Source: JBFELO01 sp041552055
GTDB lineage: Bacteria > Acidobacteriota > Thermoanaerobaculia > Thermoanaerobaculales > Sulfomarinibacteraceae
Direction of reading: 5' to 3'
Assembly (NCBI GenBank): GCA_041552055.1
Contig: JBFELO010000035.1
Location: 1 to 35,812 of the forward strand
DNA: 35,812 nt
Below, piece by piece: positions 15,993-24,108 of the stretch. Position numbers and translations under genes: made by a program. Every line of letters starts with the position of its first letter. Position 1 is the stretch's first letter. Under the pieces are notes generated by a model. That model searched no databases and was not told the origin of the DNA. It saw nothing but the letters and a program-made list of their open reading frames with translations.

Positions 15993-17060
15993 TCACAGGG
16001 TGGGCTCGAGGCCGATGCCCGGTGCTCCGGTTGGATACAGATAGCCGTCTCTCAGCTGGACGGCGATGCTCGCGGGATCGTCGATGAGTCCGATGTGGCC
16101 GTCGAGGTCGGCGTACATCACGTTGGGCCGCGCGAGCGCGAAGTGAAGCCCTGCCGCGATCGAGAATGCGGACTCGTCCATGCAGCCGACCATTACCGCG
16201 AGACCTGCCGCCCGGGCGACCGCGTTGATCTGAAGCGAGTCCGCGATGCCACCGACTTTCGCGAGCTTGACGTTGACCATGTCGACGAGCCCGTGCCGCG
16301 CCAGGCGGAACGCGTCACGCAGGCTCGTCAGACTCTCATCCGCCATGACGGGCAGCGAGACCTCGTCGGTGACCCTTCCGAGAAGGTCCGGCTGGCCCTT
16401 TGGGGTCGGCTGCTCGATCAGCTCGAGGTGGGCGCGTTTGGCTCGCTTGACCAGATCCAGCGTCTTGTCCACCGTGTATCCCTGGTTGGCGTCGAAGCGG
16501 AGCTCGATCTTGTGTCCGACCTCTTCGCGGACCCGCAGCAGTCGCTCCACGTCCGCGTCCACGTCCAGTCCACCTTTGATCTTGAGCGATGTGAACCCTT
16601 GACGAACCCAGCCCCGCGCCTGTTCGACCGTTTCATCCACGGGGAGGATCCCGATCGTGATGCTCGTGCGGATGCGTTCTCTGAATCCGCCGAGCACCTT
16701 CCACAGCGGGAGCCCGGCCCGCTTCCCCAGAATGTCGTGCAGCGCCATGTCCACTGCAGACCGGGCCGAGGGTTGTGTCGCGAGCGGTTCCCGGAGCCGC
16801 TCGAGCAGCATGGAGAGGCGGAGCGGATCGGAGCCGCGGAGCTCCGATTCGACGACATTGCGGATCGCGTCGAGCACCGAGGTGGCGGTCTCGCCGGTGA
16901 CCGCGAGGTCCGGCGCGGCGCACCCCAGGCCGGAGATCTTCGTATTCGTCTCGATGCGCAGAAACACGTTGGTCACGGACTCGACCGATTCGTACGCGAT
17001 CGTGTAGGGCTGCTCGAGCCGCAGCTTCACCTCGACCGCGTCCACTCGGGTGATCTTCAT
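15993..17060 (-). CDS. Dipeptide epimerase / DgcA-like enolase-superfamily enzyme
   Basis: A 355-residue member of the muconate-lactonizing subgroup of the enolase superfamily. Catalytic residues are all present: Lys160 and Lys162 (SLKIKGG), metal ligands Asp190 (RFDANQGY), Glu216 (LIEQPTP) and Asp241 (MADESLTS), and Lys265 (VNVKLAKVGG). ADLDGH near the C terminus resembles the DxD that contacts the substrate amino group in L-Ala-D/L-Glu epimerases. Relatives either epimerise dipeptides such as L-Ala-D-Glu or, in the DgcN/DgcA pathway, racemise N-acetyl-D-glutamate. A DgcN-like protein two genes upstream favours the second possibility. The true start is ATG at 17060, in a TGATG overlap with the preceding stop; longer open frame upstream is antisense-like translation of the neighbour in another frame. 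Confidence 0.92.
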   Translation of the reverse strand: MKITRVDAVEVKLRLEQPYTIAYESVESVTNVFLRIETNTKISGLGCAAPDLAVTGETATSVLDAIRNVVESELRGSDPLRLSMLLERLREPLATQPSARSAVDMALHDILGKRAGLPLWKVLGGFRERIRTSITIGILPVDETVEQARGWVRQGFTSLKIKGGLDVDADVERLLRVREEVGHKIELRFDANQGYTVDKTLDLVKRAKRAHLELIEQPTPKGQPDLLGRVTDEVSLPVMADESLTSLRDAFRLARHGLVDMVNVKLAKVGGIADSLQINAVARAAGLAVMVGCMDESAFSIAAGLHFALARPNVMYADLDGHIGLIDDPASIAVQLRDGYLYPTGAPGIGLEPTL

Positions 17061-19390
17061 CAATACCGCCTTTCGTAGATCTCCTCGAGGGTCATCCCCT
17101 TGAGGTCTTCCACGAGCTCGACCAGGTTCCTGACCATCACGTCCCACATCTTTTCGCCCTTCTCGCGGCTCGCTCGGGTGGGGTCGCCGAGGATGCCGCT
17201 CGGGGAGATTCGAACCGTCTGGGCATACCACTCGATGCTGCGGCGTGTGGTGAAGTTCAGGTAACGGTTGGAGAACCGAGGCACGAACCGCTCGGCGCGG
17301 TCCATATGCACCAACTGCGGCCGCACCGCGAGTGCGGTGCTGGTTTCGATCTCGCCCGCGTGGACGTCGTTCGGTGTCTCGCACAGTGCATCGAGGTCGA
17401 CGTCGCTCGTCTCGCCGGTGTCCACGGCCGTGAAGATCATCGCGTCCCGGTTGATCATCTGGGCCGCGAACTGGAGTGCAGGTGTGTTGCCGCCGTGGCC
17501 GTTGACGATGATCAGTTTGGTGATGCCGTTCCGCGCACAGCTCATCCCGACGTCGTACACCATCGACGATAGGGCCTCGTTGCCGACGCTGATCGTGCCG
17601 GGGAAGTCGTCGTGGTGGTACGACACACCGTAGGGAATCAACGGCAGCACGAGTGGTCTGGGGTCGGCACAGCTCTCGGCCACTCTGTTCGCCAGGTAGT
17701 TGGCGTCGAAGGCATCCGTGTCGAGCGGCAGGTGGGGACCGTGCTGTTCCAGCGCGCCGACCGGCAACAGCGCGACGTCCACTTCCCGCAGGCGGCGTTC
17801 GGCAGCCGGCCAGGAAAGTTCTCCGAGAACGTGGCCGCCGCGCTCCACCTCGCCGGGGTCGACCGCCGCTGGTTGGCGGGCCCCGCCCCGGGGGGATTCG
17901 TACGGATAGGGCAGGTACAACTCGTCGTCGGCGAGCGGACGCGTGGGGATCCACACTCGTCCGCTGCGGCGAATGGCGCCGTCGGCATGGTCGAGCAGGA
18001 TGGTGAAGAGGCCGGGCCGGAGATCGACAGGTACGCCGTCGATCGGCGAGCGCTGTCGATCGAAGCGGAGCAGCATCACTTCGGGTCGCGCTCGCGGGGT
18101 GTGCGCCGGCCGCGAACCCTGCGGCAAGAGGCCTTTCTCGAGCAGCAGGTGCATCATGTGCTCGGCTCCCGCTCCCTCCTGGTGCACCCCTTCGGTCGCC
18201 AGTCGTTGAAGACACGCACTCACCTGATCGTTCGAGTACCAGCAGCGGGTCGGATCGGCGCCGAGAGCTGTCAACATGCCCACGACGCGGCGGCACTTCT
18301 CGCACTTGCCGCACGGTCGCACCACGTCGCCCTCGGTGTGGGCGGCGTGGCACGACGTCTGGAGCCGCTGCAGATCGGGGTATCGCTCGACGAGAACCTT
18401 CTCCACCAGCAACTCGGAGAGCTGGCGCACGACCGAGAACTGGGACATCCCCCAGCGCTTGCGACGGTAGTACCTGCTGAGTGCGTTGTCGAAGTAGCGG
18501 CTCTGGTCATAGAGGCCGTCGTAGTGGGAGATGCCCTTGTGCTGGGTGCGGACCGTGGTGTCGAACTCGTCGCCGATGACGATGCGGCCGATGCCCCGAG
18601 CGCGAACGACGGGCAGCACGCCGAACAGGAAGACCGCAACGGTCCAGAGGCGGATCGGATACTCGTCGGACCTCACCGAGGCAAAGTCGGAACGCACGAA
18701 AGGCAACTGACGCAGCATCCACGCAAAGACGCGGTCGCTCGATGTCCAGACCCGCGAGGTGTTGGGGATCGCGGTCGAAAAGTGGCGATATGCGTTGAGC
18801 GCGGTCAGCCAGTGACGCCCCGACTCGTTGACGAAGACGGGGTGGGTCTCGAGCCCGAGCTCGTCCAGAGAGGCGTAGCTCAGCAGACTCTCCTTGCCGC
18901 CGGACGACAGTATCGCGACCCGCGACGGGTCGGTGTCCCAGGGCGCATTCGACCGCGGTTCCGGGTCCGGAAAAACGAGAGAAGCCTGCAGATAGCTCTC
19001 TCGGCGCTCGGGTTCGAGGCGCGCGGCGTGGCCGCGGAGGAAGGGGTTGGGTTCGAGAAACTTCTTGACGTAGATCTCGCGGGCGGTGTTGCGCGCCATC
19101 TCCCCGAGAAAGCGCCGGTCGTGGCGGTCGAAGGGCCCTCGGAACACGATCTCCCGGCACACGAGCCCGTAGTTGAGCGCTACCTGGGCGCCGATCATCG
19201 AGGCGAGGTTGAGCGCACCGGGATCGTCGGGATCGAAGACGTCCTCCTGCCATCGATAGACCAGCTCGGTGGTGTGTTCGTCGGCACCTCGAACCACCCG
19301 ATACGGTGTGACGATTCGGCGCCGCTCGACCTGTACCGGACCGACTTCGAGTCGTTCGAACGCGAGCAGGGTGTCGAACAGATCAGGCAT
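17060..19390 (-). CDS. PP-loop ATPase domain fused to creatininase-family amidohydrolase
   Basis: A 776-residue two-part protein. The N-terminal part (about 1-440) has a PP-loop-type ATP pyrophosphatase signature, AILSSGGKES (residues 159-168), and a probable zinc-binding cluster, Cys347 and C360-GK-C363-EK-C366. It may be related to MurL, the ATP-dependent UDP-MurNAc-L-Ala-L-Glu epimerase, but that is recalled resemblance, not a search result. The C-terminal part (about 525-776) is creatininase-like: PVGALEQHGPHLPLDTDA with Glu548, His550 and Asp557, and VNGHGGN at 629-635, the usual metal-binding set. Fusion is in one uninterrupted frame with no sign of error. It overlaps the DUF1611 stop by 8 bases and the epimerase start by one. 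I infer an ATP-activated step coupled to amide hydrolysis or formation on a glutamate-type substrate. Confidence 0.85.
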   Translation of the reverse strand: MPDLFDTLLAFERLEVGPVQVERRRIVTPYRVVRGADEHTTELVYRWQEDVFDPDDPGALNLASMIGAQVALNYGLVCREIVFRGPFDRHDRRFLGEMARNTAREIYVKKFLEPNPFLRGHAARLEPERRESYLQASLVFPDPEPRSNAPWDTDPSRVAILSSGGKESLLSYASLDELGLETHPVFVNESGRHWLTALNAYRHFSTAIPNTSRVWTSSDRVFAWMLRQLPFVRSDFASVRSDEYPIRLWTVAVFLFGVLPVVRARGIGRIVIGDEFDTTVRTQHKGISHYDGLYDQSRYFDNALSRYYRRKRWGMSQFSVVRQLSELLVEKVLVERYPDLQRLQTSCHAAHTEGDVVRPCGKCEKCRRVVGMLTALGADPTRCWYSNDQVSACLQRLATEGVHQEGAGAEHMMHLLLEKGLLPQGSRPAHTPRARPEVMLLRFDRQRSPIDGVPVDLRPGLFTILLDHADGAIRRSGRVWIPTRPLADDELYLPYPYESPRGGARQPAAVDPGEVERGGHVLGELSWPAAERRLREVDVALLPVGALEQHGPHLPLDTDAFDANYLANRVAESCADPRPLVLPLIPYGVSYHHDDFPGTISVGNEALSSMVYDVGMSCARNGITKLIIVNGHGGNTPALQFAAQMINRDAMIFTAVDTGETSDVDLDALCETPNDVHAGEIETSTALAVRPQLVHMDRAERFVPRFSNRYLNFTTRRSIEWYAQTVRISPSGILGDPTRASREKGEKMWDVMVRNLVELVEDLKGMTLEEIYERRY

Positions 19391-20510
19391 GACTCACGCC
19401 CGCCTGCGACCGGGACTTGACCGAGGCCTTGTGGAGGATGCGCGGAACGAGCAGTCTCACCACTCCGGCTGCGCCTTCGGTCAGGACATCGATTGCGGGG
19501 AGCAGCGTGTGGTCCGTGATCGCCTGGCAGGCGGCGGGGATCTCGCTGTCCGGAATGCCCTCGTGGTTGACGGTGATCATTACCACCGGTCTGTCGGAGA
19601 TCAACTCGATGGCATCGATCTGCTGCCGCAAACCGTGGATTCTGTGTCCCGGGAAGCCGTCGTACTCAAACCGTGCCGGTGCGTGCTGGAGGATGACCAC
19701 TTCCGGGCGGGCCGCGGCAAGGATTTCGAAGCCGCCCGGGTAGGCCGGATTCATCAGGCTGCCCTGGCCTTCGACCACGATGACGTCGGGCCGCCGATCG
19801 TTCCAGGCCGACCACAAGGCGTGCTCGATCTCACCGGCCACGAAGTCGTTCACCAGCGAGTCGAGAATGATCCCGTATCGCGCTCCCTGCAGCCACGCGG
19901 TCTGACCGGTGCCGATCATCTCGGCAGAAATGCCGGCCGTCTCGAGAGCGTCGACCAGCAACCACGCGGTGGTTCGTTTGCCCACCGCCGAGTCGGTCCC
20001 GAGCACCGCCACTGTGAAGCTCGTCACGTGTTCGATCTTTCCGGTGAAGAAGTGCAACTCGCTCCTCGGCGGGGGCTTGCGCACGTCGCGTAGAACGACG
20101 CCGTGGGCATCAGCCAGCGAGACCATGTCGGGATCATCGGACAAGAAGTCGTGCAACCCGCAGTCGATGTTGAGCCCCAGACGGATGCCCCGGCGTATGT
20201 CGGATCGTGCAGCCGCATCGAGCCGCCCTCCGTCCGGCGCGAGGCCGACCACAAGATGTGTCGGTTCGTCCTCGCACTCGAGCGCGCTTCGGTAAGCGGT
20301 CACGATGTCCGGCTCGATCCGGATCCCGACGGGCCGGCCGTCGAGGACGGTGCCGGCGTCGACACCGGAGGTCTTCGAGTCGACCACAGAGAGCACCCTG
20401 TACCGCTTCGACCGGCGCACCAGGCCGTGGGCGGTCTTGCCGTTGGTGGTGCCAAAGGCCCCTTCGCAGTACACGATCGCGTTGCCTTCGGGGAATTCCT
20501 TCTCGGTCAT
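19383..20510 (-). CDS. DUF1611 / DgcN-like protein
   Basis: A 375-residue DUF1611-family protein. An N-terminal Rossmann-like part contains GAFGTTNGKTAHGL (residues 17-30); a C-terminal P-loop part has GTDSAVGKRTT (171-181), followed by GTGQTAWLQGARYG and VVEGQGSLMNPAYPG. A family member, DgcN, was described in marine bacteria as a D-glutamate N-acetyltransferase working with DgcA, which converts N-acetyl-D-Glu to the L form. A DgcA-like epimerase in the same operon supports a related role here, with ATP or acetyl-CoA use uncertain. It starts with ATG at 20510, preceded by GGAGGAAGGC, and overlaps the PLP-enzyme stop by 4 bases (ATGA). Confidence 0.88.
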   Translation of the reverse strand: MTEKEFPEGNAIVYCEGAFGTTNGKTAHGLVRRSKRYRVLSVVDSKTSGVDAGTVLDGRPVGIRIEPDIVTAYRSALECEDEPTHLVVGLAPDGGRLDAAARSDIRRGIRLGLNIDCGLHDFLSDDPDMVSLADAHGVVLRDVRKPPPRSELHFFTGKIEHVTSFTVAVLGTDSAVGKRTTAWLLVDALETAGISAEMIGTGQTAWLQGARYGIILDSLVNDFVAGEIEHALWSAWNDRRPDVIVVEGQGSLMNPAYPGGFEILAAARPEVVILQHAPARFEYDGFPGHRIHGLRQQIDAIELISDRPVVMITVNHEGIPDSEIPAACQAITDHTLLPAIDVLTEGAAGVVRLLVPRILHKASVKSRSQAGVSHA

Positions 20511-21646
20511 GCCTTCCTCCCGGTGATGACGACCACGTAGCGGTCGTTGGTCAGGGTGCGTTGTCGGTGTTCGTCGAGCAGTGCGATCAGGCCTGCCGTG
20601 GCCGCCGGGAGCACGCTGAGCCCCTCGCTGTCGCGAATCGTCCGCGCGACCGCGGCCATCGCACGATCAGAGGCGTACGATGCCCATCCGTCGGTTTCCC
20701 GCACCGCATCGAGGGCCAGGTCGCCGTCGATGGAGTGCCAGTTGATCAGTGGTTCGTTGACCGCGGTTTCCCGAATCGAATGTGGGTCGAGATCCTCGCA
20801 CGTCGGTGTGCTCTTCAGATACGACTGTACGATCGGGTTCTTCCGCCACGAGGAGCCTGCCACCATGCGTGGTATATGTGAGATCTTGCCCCTTCGATAC
20901 AGGCTCTGGAAACCCCGGTATATGCCGGCGAGGGTGGTTCCGTTGGACACCGGGACAGCGACGGCAGCAGGCGCGTCGCGCAGCTCGTCGTAGATCTCAT
21001 AGGCGATCTCGCCGTACGCGCGCATCTGGATCGGGGTGTTGGCGCCGCCCGGGTTGGCGTCGTACAGCTCGTCGCGTTCCGCCCGTTCACGCGACGCCGT
21101 CACCGCGGTCTCGTAATCCCCTTGGACAGTCACGATCTCGGCGCCGTAGCCTCGCATCTCTTCGATCCGCCGGCTCTTGTAGCTGGAGGGGATGAAGACA
21201 ACACACTTCAGGCCCGCGAATGAGGCGGCAAGAGCGACCGCCGCACCGTAGTTGCCGCACGTGGCCGCGGTCACGGTGTCGAAGCCGCGCCGCATCGCGT
21301 CCATCGCCTGCGCGAACGCGATCCGGTCCTTCTGTGTGCCGGTGGGATTGCCGCCGTCAAACTTGAGGAAGATCTGCCTCAGACCTGTTTCGCGCTCGAT
21401 GTTGCGGGCGCGCCCCAGGTGGGTGTCGCCGATCTCCGAATCGATGATGTTCTCGTACGCCTCCAGCCGAGCCTCCAGCTCTGCCGCGAGGTTGGCGGCG
21501 AGCTCGCGCTCGGCTTCCAGATCCGACGGTAGCTGCACCGGCAAGGGCCCGGCCCCGTCGAGGATCGGAGACACGATGTCGGATGCCGTGCCGGTCGGGT
21601 CGTGATGGAGCGTGGTGTTGTCGTTGGAGGAGTTGTGCCCGGGCAT
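20507..21646 (-). CDS. Fold-type II PLP enzyme, threonine-synthase-like
   Basis: A 379-residue pyridoxal-phosphate enzyme of the tryptophan synthase beta/threonine synthase fold. The Schiff-base lysine is in GGNPTGTQKDR, the phosphate-side loop is CGNYGAAVALAASFAG, VPVSNGTTLAGIYRGF follows, and a late SVLPAATAGLIALL matches the family. Threonine synthase, cysteate synthase, diaminopropionate-forming and lyase activities all occur in this fold, and I cannot choose among them. About 60 unusual N-terminal residues precede the catalytic domain. I chose ATG at 21646 because GGGAGGTGA precedes it at good spacing; an in-frame start at 21718 lies inside the upstream small gene. It begins 4 bases after that gene stops. 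Confidence 0.88.
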   Translation of the reverse strand: MPGHNSSNDNTTLHHDPTGTASDIVSPILDGAGPLPVQLPSDLEAERELAANLAAELEARLEAYENIIDSEIGDTHLGRARNIERETGLRQIFLKFDGGNPTGTQKDRIAFAQAMDAMRRGFDTVTAATCGNYGAAVALAASFAGLKCVVFIPSSYKSRRIEEMRGYGAEIVTVQGDYETAVTASRERAERDELYDANPGGANTPIQMRAYGEIAYEIYDELRDAPAAVAVPVSNGTTLAGIYRGFQSLYRRGKISHIPRMVAGSSWRKNPIVQSYLKSTPTCEDLDPHSIRETAVNEPLINWHSIDGDLALDAVRETDGWASYASDRAMAAVARTIRDSEGLSVLPAATAGLIALLDEHRQRTLTNDRYVVVITGRKA

Positions 21647-21650
21647 TCGG

Positions 21651-21956
21651 TCACCTCCCGCCGCCAGAGTTCGACGGGGGGTCTTCATCTTCCGCGCCAG
21701 CCCACTCAAGTATCGCAAACGACAGCAGCCTTACCCGCTGGTGTCCCGCGAGGCCGGACAACGGAACCGTGCGTGCGAGCACCTCGCGCCGGAGATGAGA
21801 CAGTAGACGGTCGCCCGTATCTCCCGGTTCGACCCGGTACTCTCCTTCATCTCGCGTGAGAATGGCGACCTCGGTGGGTGCTCCATTGACGCCCCACTTT
21901 GCCGGGATCACGATCCCACACAGCGTCAACTCCGAGTCAGATCCAGTTTCGGCCAT
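21651..21956 (-). CDS. Conserved-looking small protein, first gene of the D-glutamate-type operon
   Basis: A 101-residue acidic protein that I do not recognise. It starts MAETGSDSELTLCGIVIPAKW and continues with alternating strands and one helix (TGDRLLSHLRREVLAR), ending in an acidic, Gly-rich tail. There is no signal peptide or membrane segment. The ATG at 21956 has a strong ribosome binding site (GGGAG), and a sigma54-type promoter lies about 45 bases upstream. The stop is 4 bases from the PLP enzyme start, so it is certainly translated with the operon. Its size and first position fit a regulatory or scaffold subunit, a carrier, or a precursor substrate; no function should be assigned. Confidence 0.72.
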   Translation of the reverse strand: MAETGSDSELTLCGIVIPAKWGVNGAPTEVAILTRDEGEYRVEPGDTGDRLLSHLRREVLARTVPLSGLAGHQRVRLLSFAILEWAGAEDEDPPSNSGGGR

Positions 21957-22001
21957 TCGAGTCACTCCCGATCGGTTTCCCCGCCATCGGCAAACCCGGC
22001 G

Positions 22002-22017
22002 AGCAATCGCCGTGCCT
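22002..22017 (-). promoter_or_regulatory. Sigma54 (-24/-12) promoter of the D-glutamate-type operon
   Basis: The minus strand reads AGGCACGGCGATTGCT. Against the consensus TGGCACG-N4-TTGCW only the first base differs; the invariant GG and GC are separated by the required 10 bases. Transcription would start near 21991, about 35 bases before the small-protein ATG. A half-site GTTCCG lies upstream at 22080-22085, similar to the arms of the palindrome at 25213-25259, but no full palindrome is evident. Confidence 0.65.
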
Positions 22018-22139
22018 GAAAACGGAGCGTGGTTGTGGTGAACGTTTGACGTGACCAGCACTGTTATGCGGTCGCAGAAGTTCCGCTGCCTCCCGAATGT
22101 CGGCCGCAGCGTTGCGGAGACGTTTGGTGGCCATAGTCG

Positions 22140-23501
22140 TCACAAGAGGTGCAGCATCCAGGTCGCAAACCCGAGCGCGAACAGGAAGCCACACATGTCG
22201 GTCACTGTGGTCAGGATCGGGCCAGATGCGAGTGCCGGGTCGAAACCCAGCCGCTTCAGTACGAGTGGGATGCTTCCGCCGATGGAAACCGCCACAACCG
22301 TGTTCAGGGCGAGCGCGCCTCCGACGACCACGCCGAGGTAGCCGTTGCCGCGCCACAGCCATGCCACCGTGCCGAGGAGTGCCCCCAGTGCAAGGCCGTT
22401 GACGAGACCGACGGTCACCTCTTTGACCCAGACGCGACCGACCTCGCGGGGTTCGACCAGCCCGAGCGCGAGCTCGCGCATGCTCACCGCCACCGCCTGG
22501 TTGCCCGAGCACCCGCTCATGTCCGAGATGATGGGAAGAAAGGCGGCGAGTGCGATCACCCGTGACAGCGTGTCTTCGAACAGGACGATCACGCTGGCGG
22601 CGATCACGTTGAGACCGATGTTCACGCTCAGCCAGGACAGCCGGCGCGTCGAACGTCGCACCAGCGGCATCGTGCGGAGTTCCTCGCCGCCGACGATGCC
22701 CTGGACCAGGCGGAAGTGGTGCGCGTTGCGTTGCTTCAGCGCCTCCTCCACCGCCGCCCGCCGGACGAGCCCGAGCAGCGTGCCGTTCTTGACCACCGGC
22801 AGTGCGAGGAACGGGTAGCGGTCGAACAGATCCCTGATCCGGTTGAGTTCTTCGAGGTGATCGACGGTGACCGGATGCGCGATCATCACCCGTCGCAGCT
22901 GGGTGTCGGGTCGACTGAGCAGCAGGTCGCGCAGCTTGAGAACGCCGACCAGCTCGCGCGGCGGGCCGACGACGTAGATGTACTGGATGCTGAAATCCGA
23001 GTAGGTGTCCGCGTGCGCCCGTAAGTCGGCGACCACCTCCCCGACGGTGGTGCGTTCGTCGTAGGCCAACACCTCGGTTATCATCAGCCCGCCGGCGACG
23101 TGTGCGTCGTAGGTGGCCAGCGCGCGCACGTCGGCGGCGGTTGCGGGATCCATGACCTCGAGGATCGTCTCGGCCCGTGCCGGCTCGAGCTCCGAGAGGA
23201 GGTCGGCGCCGTCGTCCGACGGCAGCTCACTGATGATGGCCGCGGCACCATCAGCGGGAAGGCGTTTGACGATCTCGGCGGCCTGCTCGTCCTCGAACAG
23301 GCCGAGGATGCGGGCTGCCGCGTCCGGCTGGAAGAGCTTCACCATCCTGGTCTGAAGATCCAGGGGAAGACGGGAAACCGCGCGAGCGAGCTCGCCCGCG
23401 GGGAGGTCATGGATGATCGACGTCAGTCGTTCGACGTCGCCGGTAAAAACTGCCCGGGCGAGCGTGGCGTCCGGAGTGTCGGCGGGCTTCGGCTCAGTCA
23501 A
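22140..23501 (-). CDS. mgtE: Magnesium transporter MgtE
   Basis: A 453-residue MgtE-family channel. The N domain (about 1-130) is the superhelical MgtE_N region (GLFEDEQAAEIVKRLPADGAAAIISEL), followed by two CBS domains (130-260) that sense cytosolic magnesium, and a C-terminal membrane region with about five helices. SDMSGCSGNQAVAVSMRELALG and the last TM TVTDMCGFLFALGFATWMLHLL are characteristic of the pore. Length matches the family. It is the third gene of a minus-strand operon, 25 bases after the UPF0316 stop. Expression probably depends on the sigma54 promoter at 25123-25138 unless an internal promoter exists. Confidence 0.95.
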   Translation of the reverse strand: MTEPKPADTPDATLARAVFTGDVERLTSIIHDLPAGELARAVSRLPLDLQTRMVKLFQPDAAARILGLFEDEQAAEIVKRLPADGAAAIISELPSDDGADLLSELEPARAETILEVMDPATAADVRALATYDAHVAGGLMITEVLAYDERTTVGEVVADLRAHADTYSDFSIQYIYVVGPPRELVGVLKLRDLLLSRPDTQLRRVMIAHPVTVDHLEELNRIRDLFDRYPFLALPVVKNGTLLGLVRRAAVEEALKQRNAHHFRLVQGIVGGEELRTMPLVRRSTRRLSWLSVNIGLNVIAASVIVLFEDTLSRVIALAAFLPIISDMSGCSGNQAVAVSMRELALGLVEPREVGRVWVKEVTVGLVNGLALGALLGTVAWLWRGNGYLGVVVGGALALNTVVAVSIGGSIPLVLKRLGFDPALASGPILTTVTDMCGFLFALGFATWMLHLL

Positions 23502-23526
23502 CGGCAGCTCCTCGTATCTTCGTGTT

Positions 23527-24108
23527 TCACTTCTTCTTCACAACCGCACGCCAGCCGGTGGCGTGCGGCACCGGGCGCAGCCGCAGCTGAACGCCGCCGT
23601 TGCTCTCGTGGGCCGGCTCGCTCACGTACAGGAGATCAGGGTCGATGCTGCGAGCTGTCCGCACCATGTCCTTCGCGAGCCGCCTCGGGGCCATCGCATA
23701 CACCAGGGACACAGGCCCATGAGCGCCCTCGCCGATGAAGGTCGACACCGGATGCCCCTGGCTGCGTAAGGTGTCAGCGATCGCGTCTCCGTGGTCGGCG
23801 GACAGTATGCGAACGACCGCGGTGCCCAGGGCGAGTGCTCGCTCGACTGCGATTCCAATGGCGTTTCCCGTCGCGAATCCTCCGGCCCAGGCCAGCGCGA
23901 GCCACCAGCTCTCGTGCAGCCGAACGATCACCTGGCTGACTGCCACGATCCAGATCATGACCTCGAAGAAGCCGAGCACGACCGAGACCGCGATGTGTCC
24001 CTTGACGATCGACAGCGTCCGCATCGTACCAAGGGTGACGTCGCACACCCGGAACCCGAAGATCAGCAGGCACAGAAGCCACATCGGCATCGTCGCGAGC
24101 TGGTCCAT
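23527..24108 (-). CDS. UPF0316 (DUF5698/DUF2179) membrane protein
   Basis: A 193-residue protein with three hydrophobic segments in the first 100 residues (LCLLIFGFRVCDVTLGTMRT, VVLGFFEVMIWIVAVSQVIV, WWLALAWAGGFATGNAIGI), then a soluble DUF2179-type domain (VVRILSADHGDAIADTLRSQG, FIGEGAHGPVSLVYAMAPR). This matches the UPF0316 family, whose function is unknown. The ATG at 24108 shares a TGATG overlap with the phosphatase stop; a GTG one codon earlier is also possible. Its place between a signalling phosphatase and MgtE suggests a partner in membrane or ion homeostasis. That is inference from position only. Confidence 0.85.
   Translation of the reverse strand: MDQLATMPMWLLCLLIFGFRVCDVTLGTMRTLSIVKGHIAVSVVLGFFEVMIWIVAVSQVIVRLHESWWLALAWAGGFATGNAIGIAVERALALGTAVVRILSADHGDAIADTLRSQGHPVSTFIGEGAHGPVSLVYAMAPRRLAKDMVRTARSIDPDLLYVSEPAHESNGGVQLRLRPVPHATGWRAVVKKK

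Noticed and set aside
16000..18353. N-terminally extended epimerase starting near 18353
   Set aside because: The extra residues are Arg/Pro-rich out-of-frame reading of the creatininase domain; the family start MKITRVDAVEVKL at 17060 sits in a normal TGATG overlap.
17060..19390. Assembly or frameshift artefact as cause of the PP-loop/creatininase fusion
   Set aside because: The frame is open through the linker without compression-prone runs, both halves keep their key residues, and both ends overlap neighbouring genes normally.
21937..22134. Possible 65-residue gene just after mgtE (MATKRLRNAAADIREAAELL)
   Set aside because: The start looks like a helix, but no ribosome binding site precedes it, the tail is compositionally odd, and it would run through the sigma54 promoter and into the start of the 101-residue gene.
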